Translations under genes and position numbers: made by a program
The notes under the pieces: model-generated
Databases searched by the model: none
Told to the model about the DNA's origin: nothing
What the model saw: only the letters and a program-made list of their open reading frames with translations
Assembly (NCBI GenBank): GCA_004519485.1
Contig: CP038119.1
Coordinates: 558,001-622,000, forward strand
DNA length: 64,000 bases
Direction of reading: 5' to 3'
Source: Nannochloropsis oceanica
Lineage: Eukaryota; Sar; Eustigmatophyceae; Eustigmatales; Monodopsidaceae
Shown here: positions 31,199 to 42,172 of the stretch, piece by piece
Layout of the letters: each line of letters begins with the position of its first letter
How positions within the stretch are numbered: position 1 is the stretch's first letter

Positions 31199-31861
31199 AT
31201 GAAGCTGCGGCACCTAGAGTCAGCACTGAGCCAGGTGAATGGGTTTGGGGAGCCGAAGTGGGGCTTGGAGCAGTATTTGACTCCGCCGCACCTGGCCGCC
31301 CGAGCCTTGCAGTGCGCGGCCTCCTTTGACGATTTGGAAGGGCGTGTTGTGGCTGATTTTGGATGTGGAACAGGCATGCTGCTTGTGGGAGCAGCACTGA
31401 TGGGTAGCGATGAGGCCCTGAGCGTGGGTGTGGACGCGGATCCCGACGCCTTGGCCATCGCGCAAACCAACCTCCACGGAATGAACGTGGAATGTGCCCT
31501 GCTCCGGGCGGACGTCGTTGCCGAGGCCGGCGTCCCGTTTAGAAGCAGATCCAGTGATGGCAGTAGCATGTTCGACACAGTACTGATGAATCCTCCCTTT
31601 GGGACCAAGAATCAAGGAGTCGACTTGCTTTTTGTAAAGCGAGGCTTGGCCGTCGCTCCCGTCGTGTATTCCTTGCACAAGACATCGACCCGCGAATTTC
31701 TGATAGGCCGTGGAGCCGCCGCCTGTGGGTCCGACGTGGGAGCGGAGGTGATAGCGACGATGCATTTCGATTTGCCGGCCACTTACAAGTTTCACAAGCA
31801 GAAAAGTGTGGATATAGAGGTCGACTTGTTGCGCTTCTCGCGCGGGGATGAACCACGTTGA
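31199..31861 (+). CDS. METTL5: METTL5-type rRNA N6-adenosine methyltransferase
   Basis: The product is 220 residues in one exon, close to the family length (human 209). The enzyme makes the m6A of 18S rRNA in animals, with TRMT112 as partner. The start MKLRHLESALSQVNGF is like the family start. The block PKWGLEQYLTPPHLAARAL leads to the SAM motif VVADFGCGTGMLLVGA. The acidic GVDADPDALAIA follows, then the catalytic NPPF in DTVLMNPPFGTKNQGVD, LLFVKRGLAVA and VYSLHKTSTREF. The C-terminus YKFHKQKSVDIEVDLLRF also matches the family. Confidence 0.95.
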   Translation: MKLRHLESALSQVNGFGEPKWGLEQYLTPPHLAARALQCAASFDDLEGRVVADFGCGTGMLLVGAALMGSDEALSVGVDADPDALAIAQTNLHGMNVECALLRADVVAEAGVPFRSRSSDGSSMFDTVLMNPPFGTKNQGVDLLFVKRGLAVAPVVYSLHKTSTREFLIGRGAAACGSDVGAEVIATMHFDLPATYKFHKQKSVDIEVDLLRFSRGDEPR

Positions 31862-32649
31862 AGGCATGACAAGGTATGTTAAATGTCATATTCCAAAATA
31901 GTAGGGTCTATTTTTAAAGTTGTACACATTTTTACCTTTGTCTTGGTTCCATCTCTCCTACTTTCCTGTTTGTCTGTACATGCATCGTTTTTAATCAGCT
32001 GTCTGCCTTCTTCTTCCTCCGTACACCGGAGCAAGATCTTTCCAAGGTGTTCACGCTTTCATGTCGGTGCAAAAACAAGTGGGCAATTAAATTAGCGTCT
32101 ATTGAGTTGTGGCGCAGGATCACCTCCTCTCACCCAGTTTTTGGGCGGGGAACCTTCTCGATCCTTGTGCTCCCCATCTCAGGAGAGGCCAGTCGTTGCC
32201 CGTACAAATACAGATTCTTAGAGCTTGCATCCCTTCGCCAATTTTTTGTGTCTTCTACGCCTATAATGCATCAATTTCCTCCTTTTCATTTCGACCACGC
32301 CTACGTATCTCCTACGCACAGGTAGCAGGCTGCACACGCTAATGGAAGGTCATGGCGGCTATAGTAGCGCGTAAGAAATTCGTTTGCTCTGCCCTATTAT
32401 ATCTTTTGAGTAAATAGAAATAGTGAGGTGTCTATTGGTGGATACAAGTGTACAAGAAAGGGGGAATCAAAAAAGTTTGCGTGCAGCACGAAGTGAAACC
32501 CATCAATTTTCCTGCTTTTGATTGGTTGTACGATTACCCTCTGCTTTGTTTATTTGCTTTCTCTCGTTTCTCTCCTCTTTCGGATACGAGTATTGAGTCC
32601 AAGCAGCTTGAATGAGCGATTCCTTTCTCTCGGCGTTCACTCCACGAGT
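31862..32649. other. Convergent 3' spacer, no gene seen
   Basis: About 790 bp between METTL5 and NOP14, which face each other. Nothing coding is supported. Confidence 0.4.
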
Positions 32650-35600
32650 CTACTTCCTCTTTCCCTTCCCCAGTATATCCCTCTTCAGCCCTGACCCACC
32701 ACCACGCAATGTTTCGCCCTTGGCCATCTTAACCTGCTTATTGAAATCAGCCGCCGACGCCTCAAACCACGACGTGTTGTCCTTAATCACCTGTTTGCGC
32801 GCCTCTTCCTTTTCCCTCTCAACTCGCACTTTCTCCGAATCCAAAAACGCGGCATCTCGCCTCAATTCGCGCATGACCCCCTTCTTCTCCCGTTTCACTT
32901 GCCGCGTCAACTGCTTGACCCGCGCCGCCTCCCGCTCCAATCCTTCGTCCTTCCTCACTACGAAATTGTCAATGACTCGCGGTGCTAATGACTGAATGGC
33001 CGTCACACTCTTCTTCCGCCAGGATAAGACCTTGCGTACCTTCAACGCCTCTTCCACCACCCCTACTACTTTTGCCCTTGTCTCCCGCAGCAGCCCAAGA
33101 ACAATTGACAATCCCTCCTTCTTAGACTTCTTCGTCGCGTTTGCCACAATGCTCTCTAATGTGGCAAGGCACGCAAGAAAGGGTTCGAACAATTCTCTTG
33201 CTGCAGGACTCTGTTTCAACGGCCCGGCAGCCAGTCGTCTCAACAGCTGGCAGGCGGCCGAGAGGTACTGACGCGCAAGCGCCACCGTGATAGCCTCCGT
33301 TTGATCTCCCTTCTTTCCCTCCTCCTGATGCTCCTCTTCCTCCTCCTTTAAATGTTTTCCCCTTCCCAGCACAATAGGTGCTATTGTCTCATCCTCCCCT
33401 CCCCTCCCCGCGGCAGCTCCCGTATCATTGACTGTATGTCGGTGTAGATCAGCCGCGAGGGAGGGAGCCAAGGTGGGCAAGCCCTGCGCATGGTCAGTCC
33501 CCGCCATGGCCCCGAGCAAGGAGAGCACAAAGGCGTGGACTTCAGGCATCAACCGTCCAGCCTCCTCCGTATACTGCACAGCCAGCGCCGCTACAAAGAG
33601 ACCACGCTCTATATCTGTTGGAGTCAGAATTGGGCATTGACTTAAGGCCTGTCCCATGTACAGCAAGGCCGGAGTCACGACTGGATGACGAAAATCAGTC
33701 GCAGGGAAAATACGCGGCAAAAGGCGTAACAGCAACAGCGCACCCGGCGAAGGCCAGGTGCTACGGGCGCGTTGCCCGAGCTCGTGATCACGGAGGGCCT
33801 TGCCAAGCTTGGCCTGCAACCCTGTTAGCATCCGACCCCACAAGGCAGCCGCCACTGCAGCCATCTCCGGCGTCATCGCGGCAAGCGCCTCTGAAATTGC
33901 ATCCACCTCTACCACGTGTGCAGGAACCAGGGCGTCGCCTAAGCAAGCCAAACGTCGCATGAGGATGTCATAAAAATTATGCACTCTGGCCTTATCCCCC
34001 CCCGATCGGATCGCGTGATATTGCCGGATCCGGGTTATCATCTCAGCCACGTCCTTAGGGTCCTGGGCGTACTCTCTGACCATGTCCACAAATTTCTCCA
34101 TAGTCGAAGGACACTCAAGGATGTAGGGCATCTGAGGGTTGATCCCGGTGCTCCCCTCTTGTGTCTGTGCGACTACCTTGGCCACCGCAGCTTTTTGACG
34201 CGCGGTCTTCCCAACGGGTCGGCACTCTTCCGCGGCCTGTTCCTGGCTTGCCTTCTTCTTACTCTTCTCTTCTTTCTCCTTGAGTGCCAAAAGCCTATAA
34301 AGCAGGGCGGGTGAAATCTCTTTTGTGCCCTCTTCCCCCTCCTCTGACGACGAACCGCTCTCCTCTCCCTCCTCCACCTCCTCCTCCCTACTCCCACTCT
34401 CTTCATCACGTGCCTCCTCCTCCTCCTCATCGCCGGTGGACGAAGAAGGAGAGTCGTCATAATCAGAGTCTCCTTCTTCTTCTTCTTCTTCATCCTCCTC
34501 CTCCTCCTCCTCCTCCTCATTATCGCTGTCGGCATCCCACCCCTGACCCAACTTCCCAAGGCTACCATCACTTCCCTCCCCCTCACTGGAACTCCCCCCA
34601 TCCTCCCCATCATCCTCACCATCCCCCTCTCCTTGGCCCCCGCGCGCCTCGCGCTTTAATTCCGCATCCACCTCCCCCTGCATGCGAGCCAATCTCGCCG
34701 CCTCTAGCCGCTTCAATTTTTCCTTTTCTTCTGTCGCGATTTCTTCAGGTGTCTTCGTTCGATCCTTGGCCTTCGCCGCGAACCGCTCATCCTTAATAGC
34801 ACTCATCAATTCATCATAATCTTTCCCCTCATCCAAGAGCAATGCCGACGATTCTACAGCTTTCTTATCCTGCTTCTCCCGGGCTTCCCTCGCCTTCTCG
34901 TCCCTCTTGCTCTTGTACTTATCCCTGAAATCCAAATCACCTAACAAGTCCTGAAATTCTTCATCCAAATGGGAGAACACCATTTCCTGTTCATCTTTCT
35001 GCTTCGCCTTGGTCGCCTTATGCATCTTTGACTTGGCAATGATCTCTTCCATTAACTCTGCCCTCGTCTTTTTTGCGGCGCCTGGGCCATAATGTCCCTC
35101 TTCATCCGCCGGCGACGGCCGCTTCCGATCCCCCGGGCCACTCCCACCAAAATGCAGCTCCTTGACAATCTGCTTGTTGAGTCCATGACTACCGTCTTCA
35201 TCGTCGCTCGAGACCAGCCCATCCTTGTCTTGGTAGTCGTCCTCACCGTCTCCGCCCAAGGCCTTTCCCTTGTGAGTAAGCCTGAGGCCACCATAATTAT
35301 CGTCGTCATCCGCATCGTCGTCTTGCTCCAGATTAAATCGTCCAGCACTCGATTTACGTGCTCGCTTTTGTCGTTCTTTCTGGAAGCGCAGTAACATCTT
35401 CTCCTCCAGGGACAGACTTGGGTCGTCTTCCCCAAAGCGGCGGTCCTTGAATACGTTGACTTTTTTAGAGGCATTGTACTCCACCAGTAGTGTCTTCTTC
35501 CGACGCTCTACCGCCATCTGCCGCGCCTTGCCTACATTGCGGACTTGGCCCTTCGCACGCTTGTTTAGCACCCAAAATTTGGACTTGCGATTTGCCACAG

Positions 35601-35775
35601 CATCGAAAGGGTTCATGCTTGCAGCAACATTTCCACCTGTACGGCCTGCGAAGCCCCGTCCACCGTTTCGTGCACTGAAGTCTCCACGCCCCCCGCCACC
35701 GCCTCCACGGCCACGTCCTCCTGCCCTGCGGCCAGGTGACGATTTAGCTCCGCCTCCTTTGGACTGGACACCCAT
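32650..35775 (-). CDS. NOP14: NOP14-like small-subunit processome protein
   Basis: The product is 1041 residues in one exon. NOP14 is a nucleolar factor needed for early 40S ribosomal subunit assembly and 18S rRNA processing. The start is taken at MGVQSKGGGAKSS; the frame is open 64 codons further upstream. After an Arg/Gly-rich N-terminus come the family blocks NPFDAVANRKSKFWVLNK and RRKKTLLVEYNASKKVNVFKDRRFGE. DDPSLSLEEKMLLRFQKERQ follows. The middle is very acidic (runs of Glu/Asp around 470-560). The C-terminal half carries the helical NOP14 core (MPYILECPSTMEKFVDMVRE). The end is basic (GSGLKRDILGKGKRK), as usual for this family. Its neighbour METTL5 acts on the same subunit, though the two are convergent. 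Confidence 0.92.
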   Translation of the reverse strand: MGVQSKGGGAKSSPGRRAGGRGRGGGGGGRGDFSARNGGRGFAGRTGGNVAASMNPFDAVANRKSKFWVLNKRAKGQVRNVGKARQMAVERRKKTLLVEYNASKKVNVFKDRRFGEDDPSLSLEEKMLLRFQKERQKRARKSSAGRFNLEQDDDADDDDNYGGLRLTHKGKALGGDGEDDYQDKDGLVSSDDEDGSHGLNKQIVKELHFGGSGPGDRKRPSPADEEGHYGPGAAKKTRAELMEEIIAKSKMHKATKAKQKDEQEMVFSHLDEEFQDLLGDLDFRDKYKSKRDEKAREAREKQDKKAVESSALLLDEGKDYDELMSAIKDERFAAKAKDRTKTPEEIATEEKEKLKRLEAARLARMQGEVDAELKREARGGQGEGDGEDDGEDGGSSSEGEGSDGSLGKLGQGWDADSDNEEEEEEEEDEEEEEEGDSDYDDSPSSSTGDEEEEEARDEESGSREEEVEEGEESGSSSEEGEEGTKEISPALLYRLLALKEKEEKSKKKASQEQAAEECRPVGKTARQKAAVAKVVAQTQEGSTGINPQMPYILECPSTMEKFVDMVREYAQDPKDVAEMITRIRQYHAIRSGGDKARVHNFYDILMRRLACLGDALVPAHVVEVDAISEALAAMTPEMAAVAAALWGRMLTGLQAKLGKALRDHELGQRARSTWPSPGALLLLRLLPRIFPATDFRHPVVTPALLYMGQALSQCPILTPTDIERGLFVAALAVQYTEEAGRLMPEVHAFVLSLLGAMAGTDHAQGLPTLAPSLAADLHRHTVNDTGAAAGRGGEDETIAPIVLGRGKHLKEEEEEHQEEGKKGDQTEAITVALARQYLSAACQLLRRLAAGPLKQSPAARELFEPFLACLATLESIVANATKKSKKEGLSIVLGLLRETRAKVVGVVEEALKVRKVLSWRKKSVTAIQSLAPRVIDNFVVRKDEGLEREAARVKQLTRQVKREKKGVMRELRRDAAFLDSEKVRVEREKEEARKQVIKDNTSWFEASAADFNKQVKMAKGETLRGGGSGLKRDILGKGKRK

Positions 35776-36120
35776 TGGTGGTGCCTGTGTGGATGGGATG
35801 GGTGGTGGGTGGGGGGTGGGGAGGTCAGGACTACATGGATGGCCCAAATGAAAATTTGGACCGCAAGCCTCGGCTTCCCGACGAGGCATCAACGAAGTAT
35901 TCAATGCATCATCTGGGCGCACACGCATAAATGGCACAGACACATAGCCATGGTTTGTGGAGAACAAATGGTCAATGGGCGCACATTGCCTTAGATACGT
36001 TGCGCCAACCTCCTTATGCTCGTTGATGAAAACGAGAGAGCGGACGTGTCAAACATCAGAGCCTTTCTTCTTACAACGCACTAACTTAACACAACCACAC
36101 GTTCACTAGGCTTGATTCCC
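35776..36120. other. Divergent promoter region between NOP14 and the YAK1 kinase
   Basis: About 345 bp. The NOP14 frame stays open upstream in it, but composition and lack of family similarity argue that it is untranslated. Confidence 0.4.
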
Positions 36121-36230
36121 ATGGCAGCCCCACCACGAGGAGGCGATGGGGAAGCAGCGGAGGACCCGGTGGATGGCGCGGTGGCGGCGAAGACACTAGG
36201 AGAGGGAGCAGGTGATAGCATCAGCAGCAT

Positions 36231-36266
<36 letters not shown>

Positions 36267-39200
36267 CAACACGCAAAAGGTACGGTACTCGACCTTTAAA
36301 TACAAGCTTGCCGCCCTGGGATGTAGATGCTAATTTTTTAGCGTACTCTGCCTGCCTTTGCTATTGGTCTCCTGGTATTTTGTGCCATTCCTCCCTGCCA
36401 AACGTATCTCGATCCTAGAGAGGAAAGGAAGGAGGACCTTCACGTGATGGCCCACCCCTGCACTCCGCGGCGTGTATGACGCCCCAAATAGACAGTGCTG
36501 GGGCCAGGTATTAAAGAAAGTCCTATGTATTTTTTTGGCCGGCGCTCCGACCCCTCACATCGTCTGTCCATCTCGCTTTAGAAGACGATGCGCCCAATAT
36601 TCTTCACCGGGATAGGCCAGCCATGCGTTTCCGGAAATGCTTCGGCGTATTCCACTCTGTTCATGTTCGACTTAGCTAACACACTTATAAGCGGACAAGC
36701 AGAAATGGATGTGAACGGCCAGGATTGCTTGTCAGTTCAGTTCCTCTGTCTTTTTTCCATTTGAGGTTGTCACTCACATCACACATTCACACAGGTAGCA
36801 TCATCGGCCTCCACTCTCACCTCCTCCACTGTCCCCGCCGTCGCCGTGGCAGATGCCCCAAGCACACCTGTACTGCTAGCAGTAGCCTTTTCCCACTTCC
36901 AATCCCAAGGGTCCACACAAGGCGACGACGGACGAGTATCCCCCGCCCTCAAAGCGCTCATTCCCCGCGCTTACGCCGTCAAAGACAGGCTGACCCGCGA
37001 CCTGCTTGCAACCTACGAAGCCTGCAACCCGCAGCATCATTTCAAGTTCAAAGTGCCACGACGCATCTTGACCCAGCCGGCGGAACCCGCGCAAAACGAC
37101 GGCAGGGATAATAGTGAGGCCAACCTAATCTGCTCTGTTGGTGACGCCCTTTACAACGCGGGGCGAGGTTGCACCTTCGCCGTTCTCGACTTGCTTGGGC
37201 AAGGTACCTTCGGGCAGGTCTTCAAGTGCCAGGAGCAGCCGCCGCAACAAGGGAGGGGGGGAGGGATGGGGGGAGGGGGAGAGGGAAGGCGGAAGCCAGC
37301 GGTGGCCATCAAAGTTGTGAAGAGCAAACCGGCGTACTTGCGGCAGGCTCAGTCGGAGGTGGGGGTGCTGCGGCTATTGAACGAGAAGCATGATCCGGGG
37401 GACGAGAAACACTTGGTGCGGTTGCTTGATTCCTTTACAGACAAAGGACATCTCTGCCTCGTCTTTGAGCTGCTCGACATGAATCTCTACGAACTCCTCA
37501 AGCAAAACCAATTTCGCGGTCTTCCCCTTTCCCTCATCCGGCACTTCGCCTCGGAAATCGTAGAAGCACTTGGCGTGATGGAGGAAGCCGGCATTATCCA
37601 CTGCGATCTCAAGCCGGAAAACATCCTCCTTGCTACCACCTCCCTCCATCACCAACCTAAAGTAGTCGTCCCTACAGACCCCACCACCAGCAGCGGCAGC
37701 AAAAACAGCAAATGTAGCAGCAGCAGCAGCAACAGGAGGAAACACCACAGCAGCGTCAAGGTCATCGATTTCGGCTCGGCCTGCTTCGAAGGGCGTACCA
37801 TGTACACCTACATCCAATCACGCTTCTACCGCTCCCCTGAAGTCCTTCTCGGCCTCCCGTACGATGCCGCCATCGACATGTGGAGCCTCGGGTGCATCTG
37901 TGCCGAGATGTTTCTCGGTCTCCCCATCTTTCCCGGTGTCTCAGAGCACAACCAGCTCTCGCGTGTCGTTGAGATGCTTGGTGCCCCTCCTGAGTTTATG
38001 CTTGAACACGGCAAGAACACCGCAAAGTACTTTCATCGGCGACGGAGGCGGGCGGAGGGAGGGAGGGAGGGCGGGCTGTCGGGGGGATTGGGAGGGCAGT
38101 TGGAGGCCTATCGTAGCACGTTTCCAGCGCGTGGGGGGGGGGCTACCCTGGCGAAGGTAGGGGAAGAAGAAGCAGCCACAGATGCGATGCTTGTGCCGCA
38201 GCAGCAAGATGTGGGCACGGGGGTGGGTGCAAAGAGAGCGGGAGGGTTGTTGCTCAAATCCCACACTCTTGCCTCGGCCTTGCAGCCGCTCCAGCAGCAG
38301 CAACATCAGCACAAGATACTGCCATCCCCCTCTGCCTCATCTTCTAACAGCATCTTTGCGCTGAAGACGGCAGAGGAATACGCGAGCGACACCCGCACCC
38401 CCGTCGTTAATTCCAAGAAATATTTCAAACACAAGCGACTCCCCGATATCGTCCGTTCCTACCCCTACGGCCGGCGTCTCGACCCCCAATACATCCTCAA
38501 AGAAGATCAAGAGCGCCGCCTTTTCCTCAATCTTGTCCTGGGTCTTTTGGATCTCAACCCCTGGAAACGCTGGACCGCAAAACAAGCAGCCGAACATCCT
38601 TTCTTCCTCGCCGAGCCTGGCCCCGAGAGGGAAGGCGTTATCCTACCCTACGAACCTCCAGACAAATTCCAAGTTCTCGATCGCCGGCTTCATGGCATGC
38701 TCCTCTCCCACCAACAGCGCTCCGACGCCCACAAGGTTGGTGGGAGTAGCTCGCAAGAAAACAGCAGCGCCAGCAGCAGTAGCAGCAGCTCTCGTGGCCC
38801 TCCTTTGGCATACCTAGCCGCTGCTGCTGGCAGCGTGGGCCATCCGCCACCTTTCCTCCAACCCGGTCCTTCAGAGCCACTTGCTGTCCCTCAGCCAGTT
38901 TCCCCCATACCCTCAGTAATGATGGCCGGCCGCGAAGGGGAAGGCTTGTCAATCTTCCGCCAGGGAGGCAGCAGCAGTGGGAGCAGTGCCGGGGGGCAAG
39001 CAAGCCTGGACGAAGGGTTGGTTCGGTCCGCACCTGCCTTCCATCGCTTGCGGATTATGAATCGGCGGGCATCTGTGGGGAGTGCGGTGGCAGCAGGTTT
39101 TATGCCCTCCACTCCTCAGACAGCCCCCGGGCTGGCCATGTCGATGGGTGTAGGGGGAGGGGGAGGGAGCATGGTGGACGGCTCGGGGGGGCTGGGTGTG

Positions 39201-40721
39201 TCGGGCCCTCAAAATATTCCCTCGCGGTGGGGCGGACGAGGAATGGCAGGAGGAGGAGGAGGAGGGGGAGGGAGAGGAGGGGGAGTAGGAGGCGGTGCTG
39301 GCGGGACGTTTTTGGTCAAGGGTGCGGAATCATACACGTACGAGAGTGGGGAGCGATTGGGGGCGACAGATTTCGGATATGCCCTACAGAGACCACAAAT
39401 GATGATGCAATTTTCTCCGCAGCAGCAGTCCGCTATGTTTGGGAACAGTGTCTCTGGTAGCGGCAGCAGCTCCATTGCCATGCGCTCCCCTATGCCTCCC
39501 CCTCCACTTGGTGGCAGCTACGGAGGGAGGAGCCATGTCTACCCACCTGAAGAACTTGACTTGCCCCCACCGTACATGCAGCAGCAGATGCAACAGCAGC
39601 AGCAGCAGCACCCATACCACTGTCCACAACAGCAGCACCAGCAGCACCAACAACAACAACAGCACCCCCATCACCAACAGCTGCAGCAGCAGCAGCAGCA
39701 GCAATACGGACACCAGCAGCACCACCAGTACGCACAGCACGCTGCTGCGCTCTCCCCCTCCTTGGGCCAGGGCCAGCAGCAACAGCAGCTGCAGCCGGTG
39801 CCGGCAGGGATGGAGGGGGAATTCGCTGAATGGGACCCTTTTTTCTTGGAGCCCCTCGAAGACGACCTGCAGCTCCAGCTACAACAGCACGAGGGTGGTC
39901 GGCCACGAGCAAGCAGCTACGGCAGTAAATCTCCACGCCTCCCTCACAACGGCCACGCCGGCAATCTCTACCATCAGTATCAACAACAGCAGCTGCAGCA
40001 GGAGCAGCAGCAACAGCAACATCAGCAGCAGCAGTACTCCAACTCCCACCACGGCCCTCCTTCGCCCATCTACCACCAGCAGCAGCTCAACCACACACCC
40101 TCCCACAATACCCCGCCTAAACAACGGTTTGGGGCTTTCTCCTTCCTCCGAAGTGGCGGTCCTCCACGTCACCAGCATCGCGGGGGGCAAAGCGGGGGCA
40201 TTGGTAGCAGCGGGATGGGTAGCGGTGGCACTGGAGGCGCGGGAGTGTATTCCGCCTCGCCTGGCAGCACGGGGAGCGGTGTTACTCGTCCTCGTTCTTC
40301 CTCCTGGCATCCTCAACACGAGCTGGGAGCAGGAAGTGGTGGTGGTGGTATTGGTGTGGGAGGGTCAGGAATTGGGGTGCAGAACTTCATGCCTTTGCCG
40401 AGCGGCAATGACCATTCGGCAGTTTGGAGCACGGGAGGTGGTGGTGGTGACGGCTGTGGTCCCCCCAACAACAACAGCAGTACTTTGAATCAGCAGCAGC
40501 GTCGTCGGAGTGGAAGCGGAAGCGGGTCGAGCCCCGCGTCGGGAAGTAGTTGGATGGTGCGACGTGCTGTGAACCCGACCACCGGCCTTTCAACGGAAGC
40601 CTACGGTATGAGCCCTCGGCCACAGGGGGGGATAGGTGGTGGAGGGTCTACAGGTGGAATAGGGAAGAAACCACCGGCTTCCCCGCGTGGTGCCCTTGGC
40701 ACCAGTCCTTCGAAAAGGTAG
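36121..40721 (+). CDS. YAK1: YAK1-type DYRK-family protein kinase (2 exons proposed)
   Basis: Exon 2 (from 36795) holds the kinase and is firm. Its frame has no ATG before the conserved region, so I propose exon 1 at 36121-36279, joined in phase across a 515-nt GT-AG intron; total 1361 residues. Family marks are VLDLLGQGTFGQVFKC (P-loop), VAIKVVKSK, and IIHCDLKPENILL (HCD as in YAK1). They continue with KVIDFGSACFE, then YIQSRFYRSPEVLLGLPYD, where the second Tyr of Y-x-Q-S-R-F-Y is the usual DYRK autophosphorylation region. An insert of about 100 low-complexity residues splits the C-lobe before YFKHKRLPD. The last 650 residues are Gln-, Gly- and Ser-rich. YAK1 restrains growth downstream of nutrient (PKA/TOR) signalling in fungi and plants. 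The 3' end is tandemly duplicated. Confidence 0.88.
36231..36264. repeat. AGC/CAG triplet tract coding polyserine in proposed YAK1 exon 1
   Basis: About 11 uninterrupted CAG/AGC units, preceded by imperfect ATCAGCAGC units, read as Ser in the proposed exon. Confidence 0.85.
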
Positions 40722-40942
40722 AGGAGTATGGTAGGGACAAAGGATAGTTGGATGGTGCGACGTGCTGTGAACCCGACCACCGGCCTTTCAACGGAAGCCT
40801 ACGGCATGAGCCCTCGGCCACAGGGGGGGATAGGTGGTGGAGGGTCTACAGGTGGAATAGGGAAGAAACCACCGGCTTCCCCGCGTGGAGCCCTTGGCAC
40901 CAGTCCTTCGAAAAGGTAGAGGAGTATGGTAGGGACAAAGGA
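40547..40942 (+). repeat. 198-bp tandem duplication spanning the YAK1 stop codon
   Basis: Unit 1 is 40547-40744 and unit 2 is 40745-40942, differing at only about two positions seen. The unit covers the last 58 codons of YAK1, its TAG stop (40719-40721) and 23 bp beyond. 198 is a multiple of three, so the second unit is in frame with the first and ends at its own TAG (40917-40919). Confidence 0.95.
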
Positions 40943-41262
40943 GCATTGATGGGGCCACTGGGTTGGATGTTTGTGGTCTATATTTTAGGTAGGATGACGC
41001 CCACTTATCTCAGCAGTAGAGAGAGAGAGAGAGAGCTAGCAGCTGCTTGCTCAGTTTGAATGCCAAACACACTCTTGCTGTCGTGACATTGGCTTTTTTC
41101 CCGTCTTTCTTTTCACTCAGTCCTGTTTCAACTCCTACCTTGTAAAGAAAAAAACTCCTTTCGTCAACAAGTCGTGTAGATACACGAACTATATGCATTC
41201 GCATGTTTTCTTCAAGTTCTGTTTCGCTGATTTTCTCCTTTTATAGAGGGTGTACTGTAAGT

Positions 41263-41739
41263 CTATTTACTCTCCTTTGCTTCCGTCACTACCTCTGCAA
41301 TAGGCTTCGTCGTCTTGTACTCCTTTGGCAGCTTTGATACCACATAACCGTACGAGGCCCGCTTCTTGCCCTCGGTCCAGACTGCCACGGACCGAATATG
41401 GCTCTTCTCCCGTAGTTGTCGCAGGACTTTGGTCTTCAGAAAGGTTAGTGTTAGGCGCTCCTTTAGCGGTGATGTCGGCGGAAGCGTCTCTTGCAATGCT
41501 TTGAAGATTTCGCGATTGTGTAGTGGCTTGCCTTTTGCCCCGTGGATGAGCGAGAACACGGCATGTCGCAAATTAGACTGAGGTATCGGAGCGGTGGTAC
41601 CCTCAAAACTGGCGGCAGCGGTGGACAAAGGGCGTAGTCCGGGAAGGACAGAGGTCGTGATGACGGCGGTGCGAGGCAAGAGATTTGCGGCTTGTCGGGT
41701 GACACCGCGGGCCAGGGCCACGAGGGTGACACCATGCAT
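41263..41739 (-). CDS. Small probable mitochondrial protein, family not recognised
   Basis: The product is 158 residues in one exon. The first 45 residues are a good mitochondrial presequence (MHGVTLVALARGVTRQAANL, Arg/Ala/Ser-rich, no acidic residues). The remaining 110 residues look folded and highly basic: LRHAVFSLIHGAKGKPLHNREIFKAL, LTLTFLKTKVLRQLREKSHIRSVAVW, and RASYGYVVSKLPKEYK. The small size, basic charge and helix-rich pattern would suit a mitochondrial ribosomal or RNA-binding protein, but I see no signature that names it. Downstream, on the opposite strand, is the end of YAK1 (convergent). Confidence 0.65.
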   Translation of the reverse strand: MHGVTLVALARGVTRQAANLLPRTAVITTSVLPGLRPLSTAAASFEGTTAPIPQSNLRHAVFSLIHGAKGKPLHNREIFKALQETLPPTSPLKERLTLTFLKTKVLRQLREKSHIRSVAVWTEGKKRASYGYVVSKLPKEYKTTKPIAEVVTEAKESK

Positions 41740-42172
41740 TGTCGTCCTCGTTGTCGCTGACGTCTGTGGTATGGTGAAGAGTGGATGGGGATCGTGGCAT
41801 GGTAAGAAAGGTGGTTAGATGTTGGAGCAACCGAAGCAAGGGAGGAACGGAAGCTGTGGGTCAAGCGAGAGCAACGTTTCCCCCAACAAGACATAGCAGC
41901 CAAATACAACCACACACCGTCAGAGCCATCGCAGGCGTCTTACACAGGAGACGGCACATTCAATAGTGCTCTTCAATATGCACACTTTGGACAGATATGA
42001 CTGTAATTACGCAGCGCTCATTTGTCCCTTGCTCGCGCCCCATACGACTCGACCTCCCCCCGTTCGTCGACGCTCTGTGACGATGCCGTACCCTACAAAC
42101 CACCGCACAGAAGAGGAAGAGAAGAGACGCTTCGTCCGCCATCCACAAAGGTACGCGACTTTAGATCTCTAA
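41740..42172. other. Divergent promoter region
   Basis: About 430 bp between the small mitochondrial-protein gene and the EEP gene. Short frames cross it but show no supported coding sequence. A donor-like CAAAG/GTACGC at about 42150 leaves room for an untranslated first exon of the EEP gene. Confidence 0.35.

Noticed and set aside
39439-40488. 349-codon plus-strand frame inside YAK1
   Set aside because: It is a frame shadow of CAG/CAA repeats read as Ser/Thr. The YAK1 frame is continuous with the kinase domain.
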